Shown here: positions 18,962 to 27,361 of the stretch, piece by piece
Layout: every line of letters starts with the position of its first letter
Position numbering within the stretch: position 1 is the stretch's first letter
From: Phytohabitans rumicis
GTDB lineage: Bacteria > Actinomycetota > Actinomycetes > Mycobacteriales > Micromonosporaceae
Direction: 5' to 3'
NCBI RefSeq assembly: GCF_011764445.1
Contig: NZ_BLPG01000001.1
Coordinates: forward strand, 6,589,001-6,653,000
DNA length: 64,000 bases
Translations under genes and position numbers: made by a program
Notes under the pieces: model-generated
The model's input: the letters and a program-made list of their open reading frames with translations, nothing else
Told to the model about the DNA's origin: nothing
Databases searched by the model: none

Positions 18962-21900
18962 GTGGTCAGGTCATTACGCTCTGTAATTGCAGCGATCGCC
19001 TCTCTCGCCGCCGTGACGGCGGCCGCCGGACCAGCCGGGGCCGAGCCCCCCTCTGGCGCACTCGCGCCATCCTCGGCCTCGGCCGCCGGCGGCCAGCTGG
19101 ACACCCTGACGCTCGTCACCGGGCACGTCGTGCAACTGTCCACATTGGCCGACGGCAAGCATGTGGTCACAGTGGATGGTGCCCACCAAGGCTTCCAGTT
19201 CGAGGAGCGCGACGGCGACGTCTACGTGATCCCGGACGAGGCCCGGCCCTACCTGCGGTCCGGTCGGATCGACCCGGCGCTCTTCAACGTGACCGACCTG
19301 GTCGCCGAGGGCTTTCACGACGCGGCACGGACCACGCTGCCGCTGCTCATCACCGGAGACCGCACGGCCCTGCGGGCCGCGCGGGCGGGCGTGACGCCGC
19401 GCCGCGAGCTGCCCAGCATCGGCGCCGTCGCGGTGACGGAGGACAAGGCGCGGGCGGACGAGTTCTGGGCGTCGATCGTCGCCGGCCCGGCGACGCTGTC
19501 CACCGGCGTACGAAAGATCTGGCTGGACCGCAAGGTCCGCGCTGATCTGGCCGACAGCGTGCCGCACATCGGCGCGCCCGAGGCATGGCGATCCGGGTAC
19601 GACGGCCGCGGCGTCAAAGTGGCCGTGCTGGACAGCGGCTACGACCCGGCGCATCCGGCGCTCGCCGGCCGGGTGACCGCCGCGGCCAACTTCACCGAGG
19701 ACGCCGACGCGGTCGACGGGTTCGGGCACGGCACCCACGTCGCGGCGACCATCGCGGGCCGGGACCGGGCCGGCAAGGGCGTCGCACCCGGCGCGGACCT
19801 GTTGGTCGGGAAGGTACTGGGCAGCGGCGGGTCGGGCGACCTGTCCTGGGTGATCGCCGGGATGGAGTGGGCGGTCGCGCAGGGCGCCCGGGTGGTCAAC
19901 GTCAGCCTCGGCGCGCAGGCGTTCGAGGGCCCGGATCCGGTCGCGGACGCCGTCGACGCGCTGACCGCCAGCTCAGGAGCGCTCTTCGTGGTGAGCGCCG
20001 GGAACGCCGGGCCGGGCATGCAGACGGTCGGCACCCCGGGCACCGCGGCCTCGGCGCTGACCGTGGGCGCCGTGTCCAAGGTGGACGCCCTCGCGAGCTT
20101 CTCCAGCCGCGGTCCGCGCCTCGGCGACGCGGCCGTCAAGCCGGAGATCACCGCACCGGGGGTCGACATCGTGGCCGCCCGCGCCGCCGGCACCACGCTC
20201 GGCGAGGTCGTCGACGCCGGGCACACGTCGATGTCCGGCACCTCGATGGCGGCGCCGCACGTGGCGGGCGCCGCGGCCCTCCTCGCCCAGCGGCACCCGC
20301 ACTGGCGGGCGGACCAGCTCAAGGCGGCGCTGGTCACGAGCGCACGCCCAGGGCAGGACATCCCGGTGTGGGCGCAGGGCGCCGGCCGGGTCGACGTGCC
20401 GGCCGCCCTCGGCCAGCGGGTCCGCGCCGACGCGGCGACAGTGTCCTTCAGCGCGGTGGCTGCGGGTTCCGGCACACGTATCGCACCGGTCGTCTATCGC
20501 AACACCGGCGACCGCCCCGTCACGCTGGCGCTGTCGGCGGGCGCCACCGACGCGGGCGCGACCGGAAAGCCGGCCGCGCTGAGCGTGTCGCCGGCCCGGC
20601 TGACCGTCCCGGCCCGGGGCCAGGCGACGGCCACGGTACGGCTGGACGCCTCGTCCACCGCGCCGAACCCGTACGCCGGGCTGCTGACCGCGCGCGGTGG
20701 CGGCCAAGAGCTACGCATCCCGATCGGCGCGATGGTCACCCCGCCCATCCGGACGCTGACCGTCGCCGCGGTGGACCGTGACGGCAAGCCGGCGCTCGGC
20801 TACCCCAACGTTGTCGAGCTGTGGAACCTCGACAGTGGACAGATGGCGTACGGGCACTTCGTCGACGGCGCGGCCACCATAGAGCTGCCCGCCGGGCGGT
20901 ACGCGATGGCCACGTACGTGCACAGCCTGGACGCGGCCGGGTTCCCGCGCGACATGACGATGATCGCCGAGCCGGAACTGGTGCTCACCGGCGACCGCAC
21001 CCTGCGGTACGACGCTCGGGCCGGCACCGAGCTGCGCGTGGACACCGCGCACCGGACCGCGGTGACCCGGGTCGGCTTGGCCTGGCAGCGCGCGACCGCG
21101 ACCCGATCGGTCGTGCTCGGCTACTCGCCCAACCCGGACTACGCCCAGCGGCTGTACGCCACGCCGACCCGGCCGGTGTCGGTCGGCTCCTTCACGTTCG
21201 CCAGCCGGTGGGAGCTGGCGGCGCCCGAACTCACCGCCGAGGTGACCGGCGCGGGCGGGTTCCGGCTGGTCGATCCGCGGCCGTTGCCGAACTCGCCGTT
21301 GCTGGACGGCCCGGCCGCGCTCCGGCTGGTCGACGGCGGCGACGGGACGACGGGCGAGTTGGGTGCCGCGCGCGGTGCGGCGGTGCTGATCCGGGCGGCC
21401 GACACCGACGAGGGGACGGAGGCGCGGCTGCGGGCGGCCAGCGCGGCCGGTGCCCGGGTGGTGTTCCTGACCGCGGCGCAGCCCGGCTACTTCTACGCGA
21501 ACGGGTACGGCAGCGCGGTCCCGGTGTACGCGCTGGACCATGCCGACGCGCAGCGGCTGCGCACCGGCATGCGACTCGCCCTGACTGGCACGCCGGTCAG
21601 CCCGTACCGCTACGACCTGCTGCTGCCCGAGCCCGGACGGGTGCCGGCCGACCTGCACTACACCGGACGGGAACTGAAACTGGCCACCGTGGACACCGAG
21701 TTTCACGGGCACGGCACGCAGATGCGCGCGTTGTCGTCGCGGGCCGGGTTCACCGCCGGCATCGACGTCGCGCTCGCGTTCACCCGCCCGGTGACCCAGG
21801 CGTTGCGGCGCACCGACTACGTCAGCGCGCAAGGCGTGACGTGGCGGCACCAGGCCAGCGCCGAGGCGTACCAGCTCGGCCGGCCGCAGGGGACGATGTT

Positions 21901-22651
21901 CGGGCCGCTGCGCGGATACCGGCAAGGCGAGCGGGTGCACGAGGTGTGGTTTCCCGCGCTGACCCGGCCGGCCATGCCGCAGGCGCTGGTCGACTACGCG
22001 TACGGCGTACCGGTCAACCGGGCCCGGGACGCGATCCGGGTGGCGGTCCCGGCGTACGCGGACGGGCTGGCCGGCGCGTACGGGTGGGCCGACCGCGTCT
22101 CGGACCGGACGCGGCTCACGCTGCGCCGCGGCGACACGGTCGTGGGGGAGAGCGCGGCGTCCAGTGCCCAGTTCACCGTGCCCGCGCGGGACGCCCGGTA
22201 CCGGCTGACCCTGGACGTCGTGCGGGACAGGTTCGACGAACGGGTGTGGTGGACGACCTCGACCGCGACGTCGACGACCTGGACGTTCCGGTCCGGGCGG
22301 CCGGCAAAGGGCGGGCCGGAGGTGCTTCCGCTGCTCCAGATTGGATACGACATCGCAACCGACGTGTCCAATGTGGTCCGTGCCGACCGGCCGTATCCGC
22401 TGGTGCTGCGGCCGGGCTATCAGCCGGGTGCGCGTGGCCGCGGCCCGATCGTGCTCGCGGTCCGGGTGTCCTACGACGACGGAGCGCACTGGCAAGCGAT
22501 CCCCACGTCGCGTGGTCGGGCGATTACCGCGATGCTGCCCGCGGCGCCGGCCGGTGCGCGGTTCGCCACGCTGCGCGTCACCGCCGCCGACGCGGCGGGG
22601 AACGAGATCGAGCAGACGATCATCCGGGCCTGGAAAGTGAGGCGTAGCTAA
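18962..22651 (+). CDS. Secreted S8 family serine peptidase (subtilase), large multidomain
   Basis: This 1229-aa protein starts at GTG with GGGGAAG just upstream and has a cleavable signal peptide (to about residue 28, ending AGPAGAE). A propeptide region follows, then the subtilase domain with catalytic Asp224 (VLDSGYDP), His256 (GHGTH) and Ser428 (GTSMAAPHVAG). The remaining 750 residues are beta-rich accessory domains, as in other large actinobacterial extracellular subtilases. It would digest protein outside the cell. The divergent TrmB/LuxR-type regulator shares its promoter region. No sorting or membrane anchor is seen at the C terminus. Confidence 0.93.
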   Translation: MVRSLRSVIAAIASLAAVTAAAGPAGAEPPSGALAPSSASAAGGQLDTLTLVTGHVVQLSTLADGKHVVTVDGAHQGFQFEERDGDVYVIPDEARPYLRSGRIDPALFNVTDLVAEGFHDAARTTLPLLITGDRTALRAARAGVTPRRELPSIGAVAVTEDKARADEFWASIVAGPATLSTGVRKIWLDRKVRADLADSVPHIGAPEAWRSGYDGRGVKVAVLDSGYDPAHPALAGRVTAAANFTEDADAVDGFGHGTHVAATIAGRDRAGKGVAPGADLLVGKVLGSGGSGDLSWVIAGMEWAVAQGARVVNVSLGAQAFEGPDPVADAVDALTASSGALFVVSAGNAGPGMQTVGTPGTAASALTVGAVSKVDALASFSSRGPRLGDAAVKPEITAPGVDIVAARAAGTTLGEVVDAGHTSMSGTSMAAPHVAGAAALLAQRHPHWRADQLKAALVTSARPGQDIPVWAQGAGRVDVPAALGQRVRADAATVSFSAVAAGSGTRIAPVVYRNTGDRPVTLALSAGATDAGATGKPAALSVSPARLTVPARGQATATVRLDASSTAPNPYAGLLTARGGGQELRIPIGAMVTPPIRTLTVAAVDRDGKPALGYPNVVELWNLDSGQMAYGHFVDGAATIELPAGRYAMATYVHSLDAAGFPRDMTMIAEPELVLTGDRTLRYDARAGTELRVDTAHRTAVTRVGLAWQRATATRSVVLGYSPNPDYAQRLYATPTRPVSVGSFTFASRWELAAPELTAEVTGAGGFRLVDPRPLPNSPLLDGPAALRLVDGGDGTTGELGAARGAAVLIRAADTDEGTEARLRAASAAGARVVFLTAAQPGYFYANGYGSAVPVYALDHADAQRLRTGMRLALTGTPVSPYRYDLLLPEPGRVPADLHYTGRELKLATVDTEFHGHGTQMRALSSRAGFTAGIDVALAFTRPVTQALRRTDYVSAQGVTWRHQASAEAYQLGRPQGTMFGPLRGYRQGERVHEVWFPALTRPAMPQALVDYAYGVPVNRARDAIRVAVPAYADGLAGAYGWADRVSDRTRLTLRRGDTVVGESAASSAQFTVPARDARYRLTLDVVRDRFDERVWWTTSTATSTTWTFRSGRPAKGGPEVLPLLQIGYDIATDVSNVVRADRPYPLVLRPGYQPGARGRGPIVLAVRVSYDDGAHWQAIPTSRGRAITAMLPAAPAGARFATLRVTAADAAGNEIEQTIIRAWKVRRS

Positions 22652-22675
22652 GTCGCGGCACAGCGAGTATGCTGC

Positions 22676-22730
22676 CCCCAATAAATCCATATCTATTAAT
22701 GGTTATTGTGCTCGTGCTCCTTTTAGGGGG
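22676..22730 (+). promoter_or_regulatory. AT-rich promoter region and strong RBS of the two-HTH regulator
   Basis: The 85-bp gap after the subtilase gene holds an unusually AT-rich patch (about 22680-22710, AATAAATCCATATCTATTAA) containing an imperfect dyad around CCATATCTATTAATGG. AGGGGG at 22725-22730 lies 6 bases before the ATG. This is a likely promoter and operator, but the -35 and -10 boxes cannot be fixed by eye. Confidence 0.45.
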
Positions 22731-22736
22731 CGCCCC

Positions 22737-24059
22737 ATGGGCAGCGGAAGCGCACCAGGCGCGAGCCGGATAGCCGTATGCTCCGCTGACCAGCTCCGTC
22801 GAGAGGCGCTGGCCGCCTATCTTGGCAGCCTGCCCGACTTTACGCTGGTTGGGCGGGTAGCCGACGGGCACAACCTGGTCCCGTTGGCGGAGCTGCAGCG
22901 TCCGGACATCGCATTGATCGATGGGGGGCACCGCCCAGGCGAAGCGGTGCCGACCCTCCGGCAACTCCGTGACCGGTTCGCGCTCATGCGGCTCGTCCTC
23001 GTCTACGAGCGGCTTTCCACCGAGGAGTTCACGGCGGTCCGCGAGTCGGGCGTCGCGGCGGTGGTGCCGTACGCGCACGGCCTCGGCGGCCTGCTGTCGG
23101 TGCTCCGGGCGCTCGCGACCGGCGTGCAGCCCAACGTGAACGGCCGCGGGCTCACCACCCGCCAGCGGGAGATCCTCCTGCTCGTCGCGTCCGGACACCA
23201 CGTCAGCGAGATCGCCGAGATGCTCGACATCAGCCCCGGCACGGTGGAAAACCACAAGCGTCGCGTGTACGCGAAGCTGAGCGCGACCAGCGCCGCGCAC
23301 GCCGTGGCGCGCGCCGCCTCGCTGGGCATCATCGACAGCTCCCCACCGGCCCGCGTGGCCCGCCCGAGCGAGGAGACGGCCGAGCCGGCCGGGCGATCGG
23401 TGCTCGCGGTGGCCGTGGGCCATCCCGGCCCCGTACTCGACCGCGTCGTTACCACGCTGATCGCGCACCGGCTCGCGGTCGTGCGCGAACACTGCCCGCA
23501 GGCGGTCGCTCAGGTGCACTGGCTGCGCTCGCACCGCGGGCCGGTGGTCCGCGTGCTTGTCAACCCGACCACCGACCAGTGGTGGATCGGCGCGACGCTG
23601 GGCTGGGCGGCCATCATGGTGCACGACGGCGTCGTCGACCAGCGCGGCATGGAGCAGGCGTTGACCCACGGGGTCCTCGCGGTCGTCCACGCCGAGCACG
23701 TCGAGCGGCAGCTCGTACCCGTGCTCAACCTGGCCGCCGCCGGTTACATGGTGATGGACCCGTCCGCCACCGGGCACTTCACCGACGCGATGTGGGCCAG
23801 GTCCGCGGAGCTGCCGTCGGTGGGGCCGAGCCTTACCGCCCGCGAGCACGACATCCTGCGGTCGATCGGCCACAACCACACGGTGCGGCAGACGGCGCGG
23901 ACGCTGGGCATCGCGATGAAGACGGTGGAGAACGCGCAGGGCCACCTCTTCCGCAAGCTCGGCGTGCACAACCGCGCCGCGGCACTGGCCAAGGCGTACG
24001 CCCTGGGCCTGCTGCAGCCGAACGACGCCCGCGCGGACGTGGTGCCGCGGCCGATCTGA
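22737..24059 (+). CDS. LuxR-type regulator with two receiver-like/HTH halves
   Basis: This 440-aa protein appears to be a head-to-tail double of a NarL/FixJ-type regulator. Half one has a receiver-like domain (residues about 10-130, RIAVCSADQLRREALAAYLG and PDIALIDGG) and a LuxR HTH starting near residue 139 (LTTRQREILLLVASG, TVENHKRRVYAKL). Half two has a degraded receiver-like domain (about 220-350) and another HTH starting near residue 366 (LTAREHDILRSIGHN, TVENAQGHLFRKL). Typical phospho-acceptor clusters are not obvious, so activation may not use phosphorylation. It precedes the putative biosynthetic island and ends at a strong bidirectional terminator. Confidence 0.8.
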   Translation: MGSGSAPGASRIAVCSADQLRREALAAYLGSLPDFTLVGRVADGHNLVPLAELQRPDIALIDGGHRPGEAVPTLRQLRDRFALMRLVLVYERLSTEEFTAVRESGVAAVVPYAHGLGGLLSVLRALATGVQPNVNGRGLTTRQREILLLVASGHHVSEIAEMLDISPGTVENHKRRVYAKLSATSAAHAVARAASLGIIDSSPPARVARPSEETAEPAGRSVLAVAVGHPGPVLDRVVTTLIAHRLAVVREHCPQAVAQVHWLRSHRGPVVRVLVNPTTDQWWIGATLGWAAIMVHDGVVDQRGMEQALTHGVLAVVHAEHVERQLVPVLNLAAAGYMVMDPSATGHFTDAMWARSAELPSVGPSLTAREHDILRSIGHNHTVRQTARTLGIAMKTVENAQGHLFRKLGVHNRAAALAKAYALGLLQPNDARADVVPRPI

Positions 24060-24060
24060 G

Positions 24061-24096
24061 CGGTCCGGGTCGCGGCGCTCACCGCGACCCGGACCG
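24061..24096. terminator. Bidirectional terminator hairpin
   Basis: A perfect 15-bp inverted repeat (24061-24075 and 24082-24096, arm CGGTCCGGGTCGCGG) with a 6-base loop sits between the convergent regulator and methyltransferase genes. It starts 2 bp after one stop and ends 11 bp before the other. Confidence 0.85.
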
Positions 24097-24107
24097 AGCC
24101 ACCGTCC

Positions 24108-24782
24108 TTAGTGGATTCGGGAGCAAACGCGCGCGGTCACCACGACACGGTCGCGGGGGCCGGACAGCGGACGGGTGTAGGTGTACGTCGTAAACGCCAC
24201 GTCGTCGAAGCCGGCCTCCCGGCACTGCTCCAGCAGATAGCCGGCGGAGAGCCAGTGCACCGGCACGCCCGGCGCCGGCTGCGTGTCCCGCCCCTCGCGG
24301 GTGCTGTCGTTGGAGATCACCAAGATGCCGTCCCGAGAGAGCCAATCGTGGATGTGTTTCAGGATCGGCACGAGACCCTCGTCCGGGTGGTAGATGTGGC
24401 CCAGCAGGCCGTCGGCGTACACGACGCCCCACTCGCCCGGCCGTGGCGCCCAGGTGCGGATGTCGGCGAGCTCGGCGCGTAGCCCCTTGCGCCGCGCGAT
24501 CTCCACCGCCCGGTCCAGGACGTCCACCGCGAGCACGTCGTACCCGGCGCGGGCGATCTCCGATTCCACCGCGGCATTGCCGCAGCCGACGCTGATCAGC
24601 CGCGGTGTTTCGGCCTGCTCCAGGACTCCGCGCAGGAATTCAATCATCCATTGCCGGTAAGGTGTGCTGTACGTCGATGGGGTTACGGAGTCGCCATTGG
24701 CTGCGCCGCCCTCCCAGATGTCGAACAGGCTCAGCTCATTGTCGCATAGGTAAAACGTACGCAACTGTGCGATGCTGGTCAT
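24108..24782 (-). CDS. Class I SAM-dependent methyltransferase
   Basis: This 224-aa protein has a Rossmann-fold methyltransferase core with motif I LISVGCGNAAVE (residues 62-73), the acidic end of beta-2 at LAVDVLD, and DIRTW further on. The family methylates small molecules; the acceptor is unknown. The N-terminal 50 residues (FYLCDNELSLFDIWEGG) form a cap that could bind substrate. It is transcribed towards the regulator gene, away from the transporter-phosphatase gene, across a 328-bp promoter region. Its setting beside redox and shikimate-type enzymes suggests tailoring of a secondary metabolite. Confidence 0.85.
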   Translation of the reverse strand: MTSIAQLRTFYLCDNELSLFDIWEGGAANGDSVTPSTYSTPYRQWMIEFLRGVLEQAETPRLISVGCGNAAVESEIARAGYDVLAVDVLDRAVEIARRKGLRAELADIRTWAPRPGEWGVVYADGLLGHIYHPDEGLVPILKHIHDWLSRDGILVISNDSTREGRDTQPAPGVPVHWLSAGYLLEQCREAGFDDVAFTTYTYTRPLSGPRDRVVVTARVCSRIH

Positions 24783-25110
24783 TTTTTCGCGCCTTTCCCC
24801 AGGATTTCTTTACTGAAACTAAGACGTCTGCAAACGAGACTGCCCCGGTCACCTCCAGGTGCGGAGCAGCGCGGATGGTCAGGGGTTATGCGGCAGGAGG
24901 CGAAGCGTAATTCGGCTCTCCGCACCTGCCAATCCCCCGGGGAACCGCCTAGTACGAAACCTCCCGGGGGTGGGGAAGGAGTACATGTGTGTGGCGCTGA
25001 GCGATTTTTTTTGCCGCTCAAGTTGCGGCCGATTGGGGCCCATGATAGGCCGGTCGAGTGCGGCAGGCGGCAATTGTTGTTCGCTATTCGTTCCTGGGGA
25101 GGCAACGGTT
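24783..25110. other. Divergent promoter region with hairpins
   Basis: No gene is evident in these 328 bp between divergent genes. I see an inverted repeat CCCCCGGG (24934-24941) and CCCGGGGG (24963-24970), and a short hairpin TGAGCG...CGCTCA around a run of eight T (about 24999-25021). GGGGAGG at 25096-25102 is placed 8 bases before a GTG at 25111. Promoters for both flanking genes must lie here. Confidence 0.5.
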
Positions 25111-26619
25111 GTGTTCATGACCCGCAAAGCTCAGATCGGCTCCGGCATGCTGGGGCTCGCTCTCGGCTATTTCCTCTGGTACACGCCCTACGCCGGGCTC
25201 ACGAAGGCGCTGTCCAGCGGGCTGCTGCCCGGGATGGACGACCGGGTCGGCGGCCTCGTGCTGCTGCCCGCGGCGGCGCTCGGCACGCTCGTCGGGTCGC
25301 TGGCCTTCCTGAGCGTGTCCGGCTGGTGGCGGTACGCCGGTCGCCGGACGGTCCGCGGCAGATCCCTGCCCTGGCCCGGCCGTACGACGGTGACGGCCGG
25401 CTTCTTCATGGCCCTTATCATCGCCACCACCACGCTGAACTACACGTTCGCCGGGGTGTCGATCCTCTTCATGCTGCTGATGATGCGTGGCGGCGTGCTC
25501 GTCCTCTCGCCGATCGTCGACGCGCTGCGCCGGCGCCGGGTCCGCGTCTACTCGTGGGCCGCCCTTGGGCTGAGCCTGCTGGCCGTCGTCACGGCGCTGG
25601 CCGACGTCAACAGCTACCACCTGACGGTCGCGGCGGTCCTGAGCCTGGCCATCTACCTGACCGGCTACATCGGACGGTTCGAGACCATGAGTCGGGTCGC
25701 GAAGACCGGCGATATCGAGGTGGACCGGCGCTATCTGGTGGAGGAGCAGATGTCCGCCGCGGTCTGGCAGGTCGGCCTCTGCGCGGTCCTCGCACTCATC
25801 GGCATCGGACCGTTCCTCGGCGCGCTGCGTGAGGGGTTCACGTCGTTCCTGCTCACCCCGGCGGTGCTGGGGGCGTTCGCGGTCGGCCTGCTCTACGAGG
25901 CGCTGTTCATCTACGGCACGCTGATCTACCTGGATCCGCGCGAGTACACATGGTGCGTACCCGCGAACCGGTGCGCCAGCCTGCTGTCCGGCCTCGTGGC
26001 GTCGTACGGGCTGGCCTGGCTGACCGGCATCGCCACGCCGGGTGCGGGGCAGTTGCTGGCTACCGCATTCATCGGCCTGGCCATACTCGCGCTGAGCTAT
26101 CCCGCGTTGCGCGCGGCCGTCCGCCGGCCGGCGGTGGTGGTGAGCCCGCGCCGGATCCTGTTCGTCTGCGGCGGCAACACCGGCCGTTCGGCGATGGCGG
26201 AGGCGATCGTCCGGGCCGAGGCGGCCAGCACGCTGGTGGCGCGCAGCGCCGGCCTGTCCGCCCGATCAGCCGGCGCGCCCATGGCCGAGCCGGCCGTCGA
26301 CGCGCTGCGCGAGCTCGGCGTGCCCGCCCATCGGCACCGGGCCCGGCAGCTCACCTGGGAGATGTGTCGGGACAGCGACGCCGTCTACTGCATGACGCAG
26401 GCGCAGCGGTCGGCCGTCGAACAGCTCGCCCCGGAGGCCAGCGGGCGGACGTACTGCCTGGACCCCGGGCAGGACATTCCCGATCCGGCGGCGTCGCCCG
26501 ATCCGCCCGTCGCCTACCAGCGGACCGCGCGCCTGATCCGTGGGCACGTGCGGACCCGGCTGCGGGAGCACCTCGTCGGGGTCGGCGCCGTCCAGGCTCA
26601 GCCGCAGGGCGGTGGCTGA
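25111..26619 (+). CDS. Multi-span DMT/EamA-like membrane protein fused to a low-molecular-weight protein tyrosine phosphatase
   Basis: Residues 1 to about 340 form about ten hydrophobic segments of the kind seen in DMT/EamA-like transporters (LMMRGGVLVLSPIVDALRRR). Residues from about 347 form a phosphatase domain with the P-loop VCGGNTGRSAMAE (Cys353, Arg359, Ser360) and the general-acid region DIPDP (Asp455, Asp458). The two parts are in one frame with no break. I chose the GTG at 25111, which has GGGGAGG 8 bases upstream; an ATG at 25117 is the alternative. The phosphatase would face the cytoplasm if the count of spans is even. The 3' end overlaps the convergent nitroreductase gene by 22 bp. 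Substrates are unknown. Confidence 0.8.
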   Translation: MFMTRKAQIGSGMLGLALGYFLWYTPYAGLTKALSSGLLPGMDDRVGGLVLLPAAALGTLVGSLAFLSVSGWWRYAGRRTVRGRSLPWPGRTTVTAGFFMALIIATTTLNYTFAGVSILFMLLMMRGGVLVLSPIVDALRRRRVRVYSWAALGLSLLAVVTALADVNSYHLTVAAVLSLAIYLTGYIGRFETMSRVAKTGDIEVDRRYLVEEQMSAAVWQVGLCAVLALIGIGPFLGALREGFTSFLLTPAVLGAFAVGLLYEALFIYGTLIYLDPREYTWCVPANRCASLLSGLVASYGLAWLTGIATPGAGQLLATAFIGLAILALSYPALRAAVRRPAVVVSPRRILFVCGGNTGRSAMAEAIVRAEAASTLVARSAGLSARSAGAPMAEPAVDALRELGVPAHRHRARQLTWEMCRDSDAVYCMTQAQRSAVEQLAPEASGRTYCLDPGQDIPDPAASPDPPVAYQRTARLIRGHVRTRLREHLVGVGAVQAQPQGGG

Positions 26620-27293
26620 TCGTGCCATTCGACGTACTCCGCCAGCACCGCACGCTCCGGCGCGAATCCGTTGACGCTGGCGGTCGGGTCCGGGTAGCCG
26701 ACCGCCAGCCCGCAGGCCACCAACCGGTCGCCGAGGCCCAACGCCCCGCGCAGCACGTCCGGATAGCCGGCGACACTATACTGTGGACAGCTGCCCAGGC
26801 CGCAGGCCACCAGGCCGAGCATGGTGTTCTGCAGGAAGAAGCCCAGCTCCAGAAACGTGCCGGCCGCCGCGTCGGCCGGCAGGTGGAAGATGAGCGCCGC
26901 GGGCGCGCCGTGGAAGTCGAGGTTGGCCCGCAGGTGCTCGCGGCGGCCCGCCTCGTCGTCGCGAGCGATGCCCAGCGCCCGCAGCAGGCCGGTGCCGGCG
27001 ATCCGGGCCCGTTCCCCGGTCACCGCGTCGATGGTGTCCGGCCGGTTGCGATAGTCCGGCCGCGGCGGCGCGCCCCGGTCGAACTCGGCCCGCAGCCGGC
27101 AAGCCAGGGCATCCCGCGCCGCGCCGGTCACCACCGCCACCCGCCACGGCTGCGCGTTGCGGGTCGAGGGCGCGTGCCCGGCGACCGCAAGCACCTGTTC
27201 CAGCACCTCGCGCGGCACCGGCCGGTCGAGGAAGGCGCGCTTGCAGTGGCGTGCGGTCGCGATCGCGGCGAACTGCGTCCAGATACGGTCCAC
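26598..27293 (-). CDS. Nitroreductase family flavoprotein
   Basis: This 231-aa protein has nitroreductase-family landmarks: an N-terminal arginine-rich FMN-contact region (ARHCKRAFLDRPVPREVLEQVL), APSTRNAQPWRVAVVTG near residue 40, and FFLQNTMLGLVACGLGSCPQYSVAG near residue 155. Such FMN enzymes reduce nitro groups or quinones with NAD(P)H, and some oxidise or dehydrogenate. It starts at GTG and runs opposite to its neighbours: it overlaps the transporter-phosphatase gene at its 3' end and is divergent from the dehydroquinase-fusion gene. Confidence 0.88.
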   Translation of the reverse strand: MDRIWTQFAAIATARHCKRAFLDRPVPREVLEQVLAVAGHAPSTRNAQPWRVAVVTGAARDALACRLRAEFDRGAPPRPDYRNRPDTIDAVTGERARIAGTGLLRALGIARDDEAGRREHLRANLDFHGAPAALIFHLPADAAAGTFLELGFFLQNTMLGLVACGLGSCPQYSVAGYPDVLRGALGLGDRLVACGLAVGYPDPTASVNGFAPERAVLAEYVEWHDQPPPCG

Positions 27294-27361
27294 AGCCTGC
27301 CAAGTCTTCGGGCACGGCGGCCGGCTGTCCAGTGGCTGATAACCCCCGGGGTGGTGCCGGC

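Noticed and set aside
25111-26619. ACR3 arsenite transporter fused to ArsC arsenate reductase.
   Set aside because: The membrane half does not show the ACR3 pattern and no ArsR-type gene or arsenic gene cluster is nearby; the context is biosynthetic.
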